Source of the DNA: Bacteroidales bacterium
GTDB taxonomy: Bacteria; Bacteroidota; Bacteroidia; Bacteroidales; BM520
Direction of reading: 5' to 3'
DNA: 64,000 nt
Assembly: GCA_031276035.1 (NCBI GenBank)
Contig: JAISNV010000013.1
Location: 1-64,000 of the forward strand
Part shown: one piece after another, positions 17,859 to 26,699 of the stretch
Layout of the letters: every line of letters begins with the position of its first letter
Position numbering within the stretch: the stretch's first letter is position 1
The notes under the pieces: generated by a model
Told to the model about the DNA's origin: nothing
What the model saw: only the letters and a program-made list of their open reading frames with translations
The model's database searches: none
Translations under genes and position numbers: made by a program

Positions 17859-18959
17859 ATGAAGATTAAAATAGCGACCTACTCTAATCCCGAAACTTCT
17901 ATAATCTCAAAATCGAAAAAAATTTTAACTGATTTTCTTTTTGATTTTGATTTTACATTTACCGATAATGATGCCGATGTTATTTTTTTCGCATCGGGCG
18001 GTTCGGAGCAAGACGCTTTAGATAGCTTTTCGAGAACTACAGGCACAATTATCCTTTTAGCAAATTCCCGTGGAAACTCTTATGCGGCTGCTACTGAAGC
18101 ATTATCTTATCTTATTGATAATGGCATTAAAGCTCATTTAATCAATATTGAAGAAGAAAAAGCTAAAGAAGATTTCCAAATCGCATTTAAAGAAAAAACT
18201 ACCGGAAAATTAAAAGGGAAAAAAGTTGCTCTAATTGGCGAAGTCAGCGATTGGCTTATTAATTCGAAAGTTGAAGAAAAAAGTATTCAAAAAATCTTCG
18301 GAATCGATTTGATTCATTTACCTTGGAATAAATTACCTGATTACAGAACACTTGATATTGACGAAACATTCATAAACAATTTTGATAATATTAATCGAAA
18401 TGATTTACTTGAGACATCTAAAGTTTACAGATTGCTTAAAAACATCATTTACGAATATCGACTTTCAGGATTCAGCATCGAATGTTTTCCAATGGCAAAA
18501 TCGCATAAAACAACAGCCTGTTTACCACTTGCATTGATAAACGCCGAAGGTATTACTGCTTCCTGTGAAGGAGACCTTACATCATTAATCGGAATGATGT
18601 ACATCAAAGAACTGACTGGAAAAATTCCCTGGCAGGCAAATTTAGCCGGTATAAATGGGAACAAAGTTTTATGGGCGCATTGTACTGCACCTCTAAATAT
18701 GCTTAATGAAATTAATATTACAACTCATTATGAAACAAATTCCGGCACTGCAATTCAAGGTAAAATCAAAGGTGAAGAATGTAATATTTTTCGTTTCAAC
18801 AAAACATTAACAAAACAATTCTATTGTAAAGGAAAAATAATTGCAACACCAAAACATAATTTTGCCTGCCGTACACAAATTGAAACAATATTACCTAACG
18901 AGTGTATTAATTTATTAAGGAACAATCCTTTAGGAAATCATCACTTAATTTGGATATAA
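17859..18959 (+). CDS. L-fucose isomerase-like family protein
   Basis: The 366-residue protein matches the fucose isomerase-like family (COG2407), which is shorter than true L-fucose isomerase. Features are an N-terminal Rossmann-like region (residues 1-100), a linker beginning KGKKVALIGEVSDWL (~122), and a C-terminal region with SIECFPMAKSHKTTACLPLALINAEGITASCEGDLTSL. The Glu/Asp residues of the C-terminal block are typical metal ligands of the fold. The substrate is uncertain. No sugar catabolic genes are adjacent; the next gene, a TrmH-type methyltransferase, begins 1 nt after the stop, so they are cotranscribed. Confidence 0.75.
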   Translation: MKIKIATYSNPETSIISKSKKILTDFLFDFDFTFTDNDADVIFFASGGSEQDALDSFSRTTGTIILLANSRGNSYAAATEALSYLIDNGIKAHLINIEEEKAKEDFQIAFKEKTTGKLKGKKVALIGEVSDWLINSKVEEKSIQKIFGIDLIHLPWNKLPDYRTLDIDETFINNFDNINRNDLLETSKVYRLLKNIIYEYRLSGFSIECFPMAKSHKTTACLPLALINAEGITASCEGDLTSLIGMMYIKELTGKIPWQANLAGINGNKVLWAHCTAPLNMLNEINITTHYETNSGTAIQGKIKGEECNIFRFNKTLTKQFYCKGKIIATPKHNFACRTQIETILPNECINLLRNNPLGNHHLIWI

Positions 18960-18960
18960 A

Positions 18961-19710
18961 ATGTTAGGAATTAAGCAAATAAAATCGTTACAACAAAGGA
19001 AGAATAGAATTGCTTACGGAATGTTTATTGCCGAAGGAATTAAAACAGTTTCGGATATAATGGACTTGGGTAGCAAACCTGAAATTTTATATTATATTGA
19101 TGGCCCCAATATCCCTTTGAAAATCAAAGAACAAGGCGAACCTGTTGACCAATCTCTGATTGAAAGAATTTCTTGTCTAAAGACTCCCCCACCTGTTTTT
19201 GCCGTTTTCAAAAACTTTAAGGAAAATAATACTAAAATTGATCAACGCATTTTTTCCGAAATGATTAAAGATCATATAATTTTCCTTGATAACATTTCCG
19301 ACCCGGGTAATTTCGGAACTATTATCAGAACTGCCGACTGGTTCGGATTCAAGAACATTGTTTGTTCCGAAGATACCGTTGAGATGTATAATCCAAAGGT
19401 TGTACAATCAACTATGGGTTCTATCGCCAATGTGAATATTTACTACGTAAAATCTAAAGATTTTCTCAGTCTTGCTAAAAGTTGTAACACAAAGATATAC
19501 GGCACTTTTTTAAACGGTAAAAATATCAGAGAAGACCGGTTCGATGAGAATTCAGTCTTCATTATTGGTAATGAAGCAAATGGAATATCAAAAGAAGTAG
19601 AAGATTTCGTCAGTGACAGAATATTTATACCTGATAACAATCCATCAAAAATAAGTGAATCTTTAAATGCAGGAGTGGCATTTTCTATTTTATGTTACAG
19701 ATTAAGATAG
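18961..19710 (+). CDS. TrmH/SpoU-family RNA 2'-O-methyltransferase
   Basis: The 249-residue protein has an N-terminal substrate-binding region with the RNA-binding start KQIKSLQQRKNR and a SPOUT catalytic domain. The three SpoU motifs are present: FLDNISDPGNFGTIIRTADW (motif 1), FIIGNEANGIS (motif 2) and IPDNNPSKISESLNAGVAFSI (motif 3). Enzymes of this type methylate ribose 2'-OH in tRNA or 23S rRNA; which RNA is not clear. It is 1 nt downstream of the fucose-isomerase-like gene. Confidence 0.93.
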   Translation: MLGIKQIKSLQQRKNRIAYGMFIAEGIKTVSDIMDLGSKPEILYYIDGPNIPLKIKEQGEPVDQSLIERISCLKTPPPVFAVFKNFKENNTKIDQRIFSEMIKDHIIFLDNISDPGNFGTIIRTADWFGFKNIVCSEDTVEMYNPKVVQSTMGSIANVNIYYVKSKDFLSLAKSCNTKIYGTFLNGKNIREDRFDENSVFIIGNEANGISKEVEDFVSDRIFIPDNNPSKISESLNAGVAFSILCYRLR

Positions 19711-19838
19711 TTAATTTACAGACAAATATACTCCTAACTATACCGAAAGTAAATTTTGATATTTCCCAAAGTAAGATATTAAAAAAATAATATTCTAAAA
19801 TTCCTATATCATTAAGAGAGATTTCGCAATTTCATTCG

Positions 19839-20774
19839 TTATGATTTAACACCTTTTGCCGCTACAAACCTGTCATTTCCCCTAAAATCTTTATTAATCG
19901 TAACTCCGTTAAAATATTGTTTAAGAAGAGTTATTATCTCTTCGGCAAAAAGGTTATTTATCTCTAAATACAGTCTTCCCGTATCTTTTAACAAAAAAGG
20001 TAAAGCATCAATAATTGCTTTATAATATTTTAGTCCGTCATCATTAGGAACAAAAAGCGCAAGTTCCGGTTCATAATCCAAAACATTCTTTTTCATCAAA
20101 GATTTTTCCTTTTCCAAAATGTAAGGAGGATTTGAAACGATGATATCAAACAGTTCAGTGCCACGGGTTTTTAATTCCGAGTTAAATATTTCGGGTTGCG
20201 AAAAGTTTTGTAAATCATGGCTTCTAATATGCATATTTACTCTCCAATCACTATCGTTTATCAGAAAAACATCACCATAAAAAAAATCAATATCAACACC
20301 TAAATGTTTCATATTCCGCCTTGCAACATTCAATGCTTCTTCAGAAATATCCATTCCGGAAACTTCAAAATTTTCACTTTCTAAGTCTAAGGTAATCGGA
20401 ATACAACCCGAGCCGGTACCGATATCTAAAACTTTCAATTTTTCATCTGTTTTTTCAGAATCTAAAATCAACTTAACAAGTTCTTCAGTTTCATTACGAG
20501 GAATTAAAACATTCTTATCAACATAAAATTCCCGACCATAAAAATGTGCTTTATTTAAAATATATTGAATCGGTTCATTATTCATAAGCCTGCGGAAATA
20601 AACATCTAAAATCTGTTGTTGTTCCTGAATTTCATTATTTTCCATTAACAATAATCCCAATTGTTTCTCAAGAACACTTTCATATAAAAGTCTCAGAATA
20701 CTTTCCGCTTCATTTTTGTCATACAACTTAGAAAGTAAACTCAAATGCTGTTTATAAATATTTCTTATCATCAT
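19839..20774 (-). CDS. prmC: Peptide chain release factor N5-glutamine methyltransferase
   Basis: PrmC methylates the Gln of the GGQ motif in release factors RF1 and RF2. The SAM-binding motif VLDIGTGSG is at 115-123 and the catalytic NPPY at 215-218 (DIIVSNPPYI). The N-terminal helical domain with NEPIQYILNKAHFYGREF is also standard. A segment of about 30 residues (~174-207) between the acidic loop FFYGDVF and the NPPY strand is unusually long and polar, which gives the protein 311 residues instead of the typical ~280. The gene is divergent from the EamA permease gene, with only a short gap between the start codons. Either of two adjacent ATGs could be the start. Confidence 0.93.
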   Translation of the reverse strand: MMIRNIYKQHLSLLSKLYDKNEAESILRLLYESVLEKQLGLLLMENNEIQEQQQILDVYFRRLMNNEPIQYILNKAHFYGREFYVDKNVLIPRNETEELVKLILDSEKTDEKLKVLDIGTGSGCIPITLDLESENFEVSGMDISEEALNVARRNMKHLGVDIDFFYGDVFLINDSDWRVNMHIRSHDLQNFSQPEIFNSELKTRGTELFDIIVSNPPYILEKEKSLMKKNVLDYEPELALFVPNDDGLKYYKAIIDALPFLLKDTGRLYLEINNLFAEEIITLLKQYFNGVTINKDFRGNDRFVAAKGVKS

Positions 20775-20807
20775 AATTAATGGATGCTAAATTACAAAAT
20801 TTTATTG

Positions 20808-20815
20808 TACTTTTG
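20808..20815 (+). promoter_or_regulatory. -7 element for the EamA/5'-nucleotidase operon
   Basis: TACTTTTG matches TAnnTTTG and lies 15 nt before ATG 20831 but after the alternative ATG at 20780. It therefore supports 20831 as the start of the permease gene. Confidence 0.5.
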
Positions 20816-20830
20816 ACAAATTTTAAATTT

Positions 20831-21697
20831 ATGTACTATTTAATTATTGCTATTCTTACTGCCACTGCTATACTTTTGGCTTTTAAAATTGCGGGAAAAT
20901 TCAATGCCAACAATTTACACATAGTTACAATAAATTATTTTGTGGCTGCCTGCTTGGGAATGATTATATCAATAAACCAAGGTTCAAGTATTAATTATTT
21001 TAATTATGACTGGTTTGGGTGGTCTATTTTATACGGAGTATTTTTTATTTTAGGATTTTTATTATTCGGATATTCTACGCAGAAATCAGGAATTTCGGCT
21101 ACGGCCATTAGTTCTCGCGTATCAGTCATTATTCCGGTAATCTTCGGATTCTTTTTATTCAAGGAAGCAATTAATAATTATATTATCATAGGTATAATAG
21201 TAGCTATTTTAGCATTGATACTGATTAATTTACCTGCCGGAAATGCGAAGGCACTAAAAAATACGGGCACGAAGGTTAATATGATAATGTTTGTCCCTAT
21301 CTTACTGTTCTTTGTTATTGGTATTAATGATACTATTATCAAAATTGCCCAACATTATCTGATAAAGAACAATGATTACTCCGAATTCATTTCGTCAGGT
21401 TTTTTCTTTTCTTCTCTAACCGGTGTTGTAATAATGTTAATTAAAAAGAATTGGAAAGTAAAACTCTCTTCAATCATTATCGGATTTATTTTAGGTATTA
21501 TCAATTATATAAATTTCAGATCGTTAATAATCGGACTTGGGGAAATGCCTGTTACCGTTTTTATGCCTGTATATAATATCGGTGTTGTTGTTTTATCATT
21601 GCTTATAGGCATTATTGCTTTCAAAGAAAAAGTTTCGCCAACAAATATTATTGGTATCGTACTTGCAATTTTGGCAATAATTTTATTAACAATATGA
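20831..21697 (+). CDS. EamA/DMT-family permease
   Basis: The protein has about ten hydrophobic spans, made of two EamA halves, with the second half beginning near VPILLFFVIGINDTIIKIAQ. The family exports or imports small metabolites; the substrate cannot be told. I place the start at ATG 20831, because the preceding codons from ATG 20780 overlap a -7 element and the first TM begins directly after MYYLIIAI. If 20780 is used, 17 residues are added. The 3' end overlaps the phosphatase gene by 4 bp (ATGA). Confidence 0.85.
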   Translation: MYYLIIAILTATAILLAFKIAGKFNANNLHIVTINYFVAACLGMIISINQGSSINYFNYDWFGWSILYGVFFILGFLLFGYSTQKSGISATAISSRVSVIIPVIFGFFLFKEAINNYIIIGIIVAILALILINLPAGNAKALKNTGTKVNMIMFVPILLFFVIGINDTIIKIAQHYLIKNNDYSEFISSGFFFSSLTGVVIMLIKKNWKVKLSSIIIGFILGIINYINFRSLIIGLGEMPVTVFMPVYNIGVVVLSLLIGIIAFKEKVSPTNIIGIVLAILAIILLTI

Positions 21698-23424
21698 ACT
21701 TAAAAAAAATATTATTCATAATTATCTTACTAATAAGTATTACCCATTCTATGCCCGCACAAAAAACTGTAGAAATAATAGCAACAAGTGATGTTCATGG
21801 AGCTATTTTTCCTATTGACCTTGTAATGGATAAAGAAGATGTTCCGTCATTAACGCATATTTTTTCTTACATCAGAATGCAAAGAAATTTGAGCGACAGG
21901 GAAATTTTACTTATTGATAACGGCGATTACCTTCAAGGAAACCCGATTGTTTATTATTACAATTTTATTAATAAAGATGATGTTCATATAGGTGCACAGG
22001 TATTTAACGATATGGGATACGATTGCATGTGTATTGGAAATCACGATTTTGAAGCAGGGCATAGTGTTTATGATAAATTTAATAAAGATTTGAATTGTCC
22101 GCTTTTAGGCGCTAACGTTATCGATATCAAAACCGGAAAACCTTATTTTAAACCTTATGCTGTTTTTGAGCGCAGCGGAAAAAAAATAGCGGTTCTCGGA
22201 TTAACAACACCCGCCACTCCTACATGGATTCCGGAAACAATGATTTCTGGACTTGAATTTCAAGATATGATTGAAGCGGCAAAATATTGGGTACCTTATA
22301 TTAAAGAAAATGAAAATCCCGATTTATTGATAGGATTATTTCATTCGGGGGTTGATTTTACTTTTAATTATCAAGATTCTACAACATATAAAAACGAAAA
22401 TGCAAGTTATTTGGTTGCAAAACAAGTTGACGGAATTGATGTTATCATTGCAGGCCATGATCATCAAGGGCATAATATAAGGATGAACAATGATTTCGGC
22501 AATGAAGTAATCATTGTTGCCCCAACAGCTAATGCAAAGGATTTCTGCAGTATAGAAGTTAATTTTGATGATAACAAAAAAGAAATCAAAACTCATATTT
22601 ACACAACATATTCACTAAGTATTGATTATCCGTTTTTAAAAAAATATAATAATCAAATACTTGAAATTGAAGATTACTTCTTGAAACCTTTAGGAATAAT
22701 CACAGAAAACATGAATGCTGTTGAAGGTGTATTTAAAAACGATGCAATCACAAATATTATTCATTCGGTACAAATGGAGGCAACTAATGCGGATATATCT
22801 TTATCCGCGCCATTATCAACATCAAGTAAAGTTCATAAAGGGATGCAAAAACGTAAGGATCTGTTTAAACTTTACAGATTCGACAATTTTTTGTATTGTA
22901 TGGAATTTACCGGTCAAGAAATTCTTAATGTATTGGAATTTTCATATTGGCAATGGTTCAACCAGATGAAATCGAAAGATGATTATTTGATAAGATATAA
23001 AAACCCGAGCAAAAACCATTCTTTCAAAAAACATCCCACTACATTTACTCCGCCTTACAATTACGAATCTGCAAAAGGAATCAATTATATTGTTGATGTT
23101 TCAAAGCCCTTTGGAGAAAGAGTTAAGATTATTTCAATGGCTAACGGAGATAAATTCGATCTTGAAAAGAAGTATAAGGTAGCTGTGAATTCTTATCGGG
23201 GAACCGGTGGTGGCAAACATTTTACAGATGGAGCCGGATTAACTGCCGATGAGCTGAAAGACAGAATAATTTTTGTTTCCGAATATGATGTTAAGTATTA
23301 TATTGGCGAATGGTTAAAAAAACATTCGCCGTATACTCCGAGCAAAGAAGAAAATTGGAAAATTGAACCGGAGAAATGGTTTAAAGCCGGATACAATCGC
23401 GAAAGAAATATGTTTAATCATTAA
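21694..23424 (+). CDS. Secreted 5'-nucleotidase/cyclic-nucleotide phosphodiesterase family enzyme
   Basis: The 576-residue protein has a signal peptide (1-~23). The metallophosphatase domain carries the full dimetal motif set: ATSDVHGAIFP (D-x-H), DNGDYLQGNP (GD), IGNHDFEAG (GNHD), GLFHSGVD and IAGHDHQGH. The C-terminal 5'-nucleotidase domain (~330-560) ends with YKVAVNSYRGTGGGKHFTDG. Such enzymes hydrolyse nucleotides or 2',3'-cyclic nucleotides in the periplasm. It is coupled to the EamA permease (4-bp overlap) and to YigZ (TAATG overlap), so the permease could take up a product, which is inference. Confidence 0.92.
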   Translation: MNLKKILFIIILLISITHSMPAQKTVEIIATSDVHGAIFPIDLVMDKEDVPSLTHIFSYIRMQRNLSDREILLIDNGDYLQGNPIVYYYNFINKDDVHIGAQVFNDMGYDCMCIGNHDFEAGHSVYDKFNKDLNCPLLGANVIDIKTGKPYFKPYAVFERSGKKIAVLGLTTPATPTWIPETMISGLEFQDMIEAAKYWVPYIKENENPDLLIGLFHSGVDFTFNYQDSTTYKNENASYLVAKQVDGIDVIIAGHDHQGHNIRMNNDFGNEVIIVAPTANAKDFCSIEVNFDDNKKEIKTHIYTTYSLSIDYPFLKKYNNQILEIEDYFLKPLGIITENMNAVEGVFKNDAITNIIHSVQMEATNADISLSAPLSTSSKVHKGMQKRKDLFKLYRFDNFLYCMEFTGQEILNVLEFSYWQWFNQMKSKDDYLIRYKNPSKNHSFKKHPTTFTPPYNYESAKGINYIVDVSKPFGERVKIISMANGDKFDLEKKYKVAVNSYRGTGGGKHFTDGAGLTADELKDRIIFVSEYDVKYYIGEWLKKHSPYTPSKEENWKIEPEKWFKAGYNRERNMFNH

Positions 23425-24053
23425 TGAGCGATATTAAAGACACATATAAAACTTTAGCAAAAACATCAGAAGGATATTTTAGAGATAAAGGTAGTAAATT
23501 CTATGCTTTTGCTTATCCGGTAAATTCAGAAAAAGATATAAAGGATATTCTAAACGAATTAAAAAAACAATATTATGATGCTCGTCATCATTGTTATGCA
23601 TACAGATTAGGAATTGAGAATGATGAGAGGTACCGTATAAATGAAGATGGAGAGCCATCCGGAAGTGCGGCAAAACCTATATACGGACAAATTTTATCTC
23701 ACGAAATAACAAATGTACTAATTGTTGTTATCAGATATTTCGGCGGTATCAAACTTGGTGTTCCGGGATTAATAAATGCGTATAAAACAGCAAGTAAAGA
23801 AGCTATTGACAATAATGAAATTGTTGAAAGAATTTTATACGAAAATTGTAGAATCGAATATAAATATGACAATATCAACTCGGTAATGAGAATAATAAAA
23901 GATGAAGAATTAAATATTTCAAATCAAGAATATATTGATGATAAAATTATTACCACAATAGAAATCAGAAAGTCTAAAATTGGTAGTATAAAAGAAAAAT
24001 TTTCGTCTATTTATAATGTTAATTTTTTTGATAATGACGATATTTCAGCATAA
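23424..24053 (+). CDS. yigZ: YigZ/IMPACT family protein
   Basis: The 209-residue cytoplasmic protein has the IMPACT N-terminal domain: KDKGSKFYAFAYPV-type start (RDKGSKFYAFAYPV), ARHHCYAYRLG, and EPSGSAAKPIYGQI with VIRYFGGIKLGVPGLI, followed by a C-terminal DUF1949 domain. The family is conserved across bacteria; its exact function is not settled, with nucleic-acid or translation links proposed. Its ATG overlaps the stop of the phosphatase gene by one base. Confidence 0.93.
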   Translation: MSDIKDTYKTLAKTSEGYFRDKGSKFYAFAYPVNSEKDIKDILNELKKQYYDARHHCYAYRLGIENDERYRINEDGEPSGSAAKPIYGQILSHEITNVLIVVIRYFGGIKLGVPGLINAYKTASKEAIDNNEIVERILYENCRIEYKYDNINSVMRIIKDEELNISNQEYIDDKIITTIEIRKSKIGSIKEKFSSIYNVNFFDNDDISA

Positions 24054-24403
24054 AGTTTTCTAAGTACATATTTTAGAATTTTTTACAAGGTAATTTTGAA
24101 AGAATAAAATAATAGTAATATTTAAAATATCAAACATAAAAACATGCTACACGCTGTAAAACAACAATATGCTTATTTTTATTCGATCTAAATAAACGAT
24201 AGGAATTTATAACTTAAAGTGTATATTAACTAATAGAATTTTTATAAAAAATTCTCATATACAAAAAAAAATCTAAAGATAAAAGAGTCTGAAAGAATTT
24301 TTTTTAACTATTTTTTTATGACTTTTGCACAATAGAAAATATAAAAACTATTTTTTTAAAAGTACTGACTAATTACTAATTTTTTCAAAATTTAGAGGAT
24401 ATT
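24054..24403. other. AT-rich intergenic region upstream of dnaA
   Basis: This 350-bp gene-free stretch is very AT-rich, with several A and T runs. GACTTTTG at 24320-24327 is a poor match to a -7 element. I see no TTATCCACA-type DnaA box on either strand, and no tRNA or convincing small ORF. It may carry the dnaA promoter and leader. Whether it is part of oriC cannot be shown from the sequence alone. Confidence 0.5.
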
Positions 24404-25837
24404 ATGAAGAAAGATTGCTTAACTGTATGGAATAATTGTCTTGCAATAATTAAAGATAATGTTAGCGCGGAAAATTTCGAGACATGGTTCAAACCTATTA
24501 AAGCAATTAAATTAGATAACAGCATATTAACTATTCAAGTGCCGTCGAGTTTTTACTATGAATGGCTTGAAGAACATTACATAGATATTTTAAGAAGGGT
24601 TGTAAAAAGAGAGATCGGAAATGATGGTCGCTTGGAATATAGTATTATTGTAGATAGTGGTGCGGATAATGTTAAGAACACTATAAATTTGCCCGCGACA
24701 AGCAAGAAGGAAACCAATAATCCATCTATATATATGCCCATTGATATCAATAACAACAAATCTTATATACCAAATCCCTTCATTATCCCCGGTCTGAAGA
24801 AAATAAAAGTAAACTCACAATTAGTCGACACATATTCTTTTGACAATTTTATTGAAGGTGATTGTAATCGTGTTGCTCGTTCGGCCGGATATGCAATTGC
24901 GGCAAATCCTGGTAAAACAAGTTTCAATCCTTTATTCATTTACAGTAATGTAGGATTAGGCAAAACACATTTAATGCATGCAATAGGCTTGCAAGTCAAA
25001 AAAATATATCCGGATAAAACCGTTCTATATATTACTGCAGAACAATTTATTCAACAATATGTTGAATCTTGTAAAACCAATAGTGTTAATGATTTTGTCC
25101 ATTATTATCAAATGATTGACGTATTATTGGTTGATGATATACAAGCAATATCCGGTAAGGAAAAAACTCAAGAAACTTTTTTTCACATATTTAATCATCT
25201 ACATCAGAACGGTAAGCAGATTGTTATTTCGTCTGATAAACCGCCGTTACAATTAGTTGGGTTCGAACAAAGATTATTATCCAGATTCAAATGGGGATTA
25301 TCTGATGAGCTGCAGCCACCTGATTATCAAACCAGAATAGCTATTCTAAAAAAGAGAATATATAAAGACGGAATAGAGTTTCCGGAAGAAGTAATAGAAT
25401 ATATGGCTCAAAGTATTAATTCTAATATCAGAGAACTTGAAGGCGCATTGATATCAATAATAGCACAATCATCATTAAACAGAAAAGAAATAACACTGGA
25501 TTTGGCTAAACAAATTATTGAAAAGTACGTCAAACAAAGCTCTCCTGATGTTACAATTGATTATATCTTCAAATTAGTTAGCACTCATTTTGGAATCTCA
25601 ATTGAAACATGCAAATCTTCAACCCGTCGCCGCGAGATTGTACAAGCAAGGCAATTAATCATGTATCTTACAAAAAAATACACGAAATTATCTCTAACTT
25701 CTATCGGGCAGCAATGCGGAAATAAAGACCACGCCACTGTTTTACATGCATGCAAAACCATCAGCAATTTATTAGAAACAGACAAACTATTTAAAGGTCA
25801 CGCCGATACTATTGAGAGAAAACTCAAACAAGTCTAA
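24404..25837 (+). CDS. dnaA: Chromosomal replication initiator protein DnaA
   Basis: The 477-residue initiator binds DnaA boxes and melts oriC. Its four domains are visible: N-terminal domain I (WNNCLAIIKDNVSAENFETWF), a linker (~90-140), the AAA+ domain with Walker A VGLGKTHL (183-190) and Walker B LLVDDIQ (241-247), and the C-terminal DNA-binding domain with the DnaA signature CGNKDHATVLHACKTI. Length is normal. dnaN and recF do not follow; the next gene encodes a methylase, and lone dnaA is common in Bacteroidota. Confidence 0.98.
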   Translation: MKKDCLTVWNNCLAIIKDNVSAENFETWFKPIKAIKLDNSILTIQVPSSFYYEWLEEHYIDILRRVVKREIGNDGRLEYSIIVDSGADNVKNTINLPATSKKETNNPSIYMPIDINNNKSYIPNPFIIPGLKKIKVNSQLVDTYSFDNFIEGDCNRVARSAGYAIAANPGKTSFNPLFIYSNVGLGKTHLMHAIGLQVKKIYPDKTVLYITAEQFIQQYVESCKTNSVNDFVHYYQMIDVLLVDDIQAISGKEKTQETFFHIFNHLHQNGKQIVISSDKPPLQLVGFEQRLLSRFKWGLSDELQPPDYQTRIAILKKRIYKDGIEFPEEVIEYMAQSINSNIRELEGALISIIAQSSLNRKEITLDLAKQIIEKYVKQSSPDVTIDYIFKLVSTHFGISIETCKSSTRRREIVQARQLIMYLTKKYTKLSLTSIGQQCGNKDHATVLHACKTISNLLETDKLFKGHADTIERKLKQV

Positions 25838-25842
25838 ATATT

Positions 25843-26577
25843 ATGAATAAACAAGCCGGAACATTATTCCTTATCCCGTCGTTAATCGGTGATAAACCGG
25901 CTGAAACTTGTATTCCGGAATATAATCAACAAATTATAAATACCTTATCAGATTTTATTGTCGAAGAGGAGAAATCATCATATAAAATCTTACGCAAAAT
26001 AGGATTTAAAAATTCTTTCGATAGTGTTAATTTTTATCAAGTTAACGAGCATACAAAAGATTCCGATATAATTAACTTTTTAAATCCGGCTGAGAATGGT
26101 ATTAACATGGGATTATTGAGTGAAGCGGGCTTACCGTGTATTGCGGATCCGGGCAATATTATTGTTAAAGCCGCACATGAAAAGAATATTAAAGTTGTTC
26201 CTTTAGTTGGACCTAATTCAATAATTTCTGCACTGATAAGCTCAGGATTAAACGGGCAGAATTTTGCTTTCAACGGATATTTACCGATCAAACCTCATGA
26301 AAAAGAACAAAAAATAAAACAACTTGAAAGGATATCGCGAGAATTTAATCAAACTCAAATATTCATTGAAGCGCCATATCGCAATATCCAATTATTTCAA
26401 TCCTTACTAAAAATCTGTAATCCGAACACATTATTAACCGTTGCTTCCAACATTCATTGTTTTAATGAATTTATTTTAACAAAACCAATATTCGAATGGA
26501 ATTTATTACCTTTGCCGGAAATTCATAAAAAACCAACCGTATTTTTATTTGAGAGTAACGGGTTTAAGATAAAATAA
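25843..26577 (+). CDS. RsmI-like tetrapyrrole-methylase-fold SAM methyltransferase
   Basis: The 244-residue protein has the TP-methylase fold of RsmI: GTLFLIPSLIGD at the start, NMGLLSEAGLPCIADPGN, VVPLVGPNSIISALISSGLNGQNFAFNGYLP, and FIEAPYRN with LLTVASNIHC. True RsmI (16S rRNA C1402 methylation) is longer, ~280 residues. In Bacteroidota this shorter paralogue is a frequent separate gene, so its target may differ. It lies 5 bp after dnaA and is likely cotranscribed. Confidence 0.82.
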   Translation: MNKQAGTLFLIPSLIGDKPAETCIPEYNQQIINTLSDFIVEEEKSSYKILRKIGFKNSFDSVNFYQVNEHTKDSDIINFLNPAENGINMGLLSEAGLPCIADPGNIIVKAAHEKNIKVVPLVGPNSIISALISSGLNGQNFAFNGYLPIKPHEKEQKIKQLERISREFNQTQIFIEAPYRNIQLFQSLLKICNPNTLLTVASNIHCFNEFILTKPIFEWNLLPLPEIHKKPTVFLFESNGFKIK

Positions 26578-26699
26578 TGGACTTCAAAACGAAGCGAAAT
26601 CACAAAAAATTTAATTATTAGTTTTTTCACCTCGACAGATAAGATGTTATGAATCCGAAGGTTTAGATACGAATCTTAGAATTATTAAATATATAACTT

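Noticed and set aside
24054..24403. oriC with DnaA boxes upstream of dnaA
   Set aside because: The region is AT-rich, but no good match to TTATCCACA was seen on either strand, so I do not call an origin.
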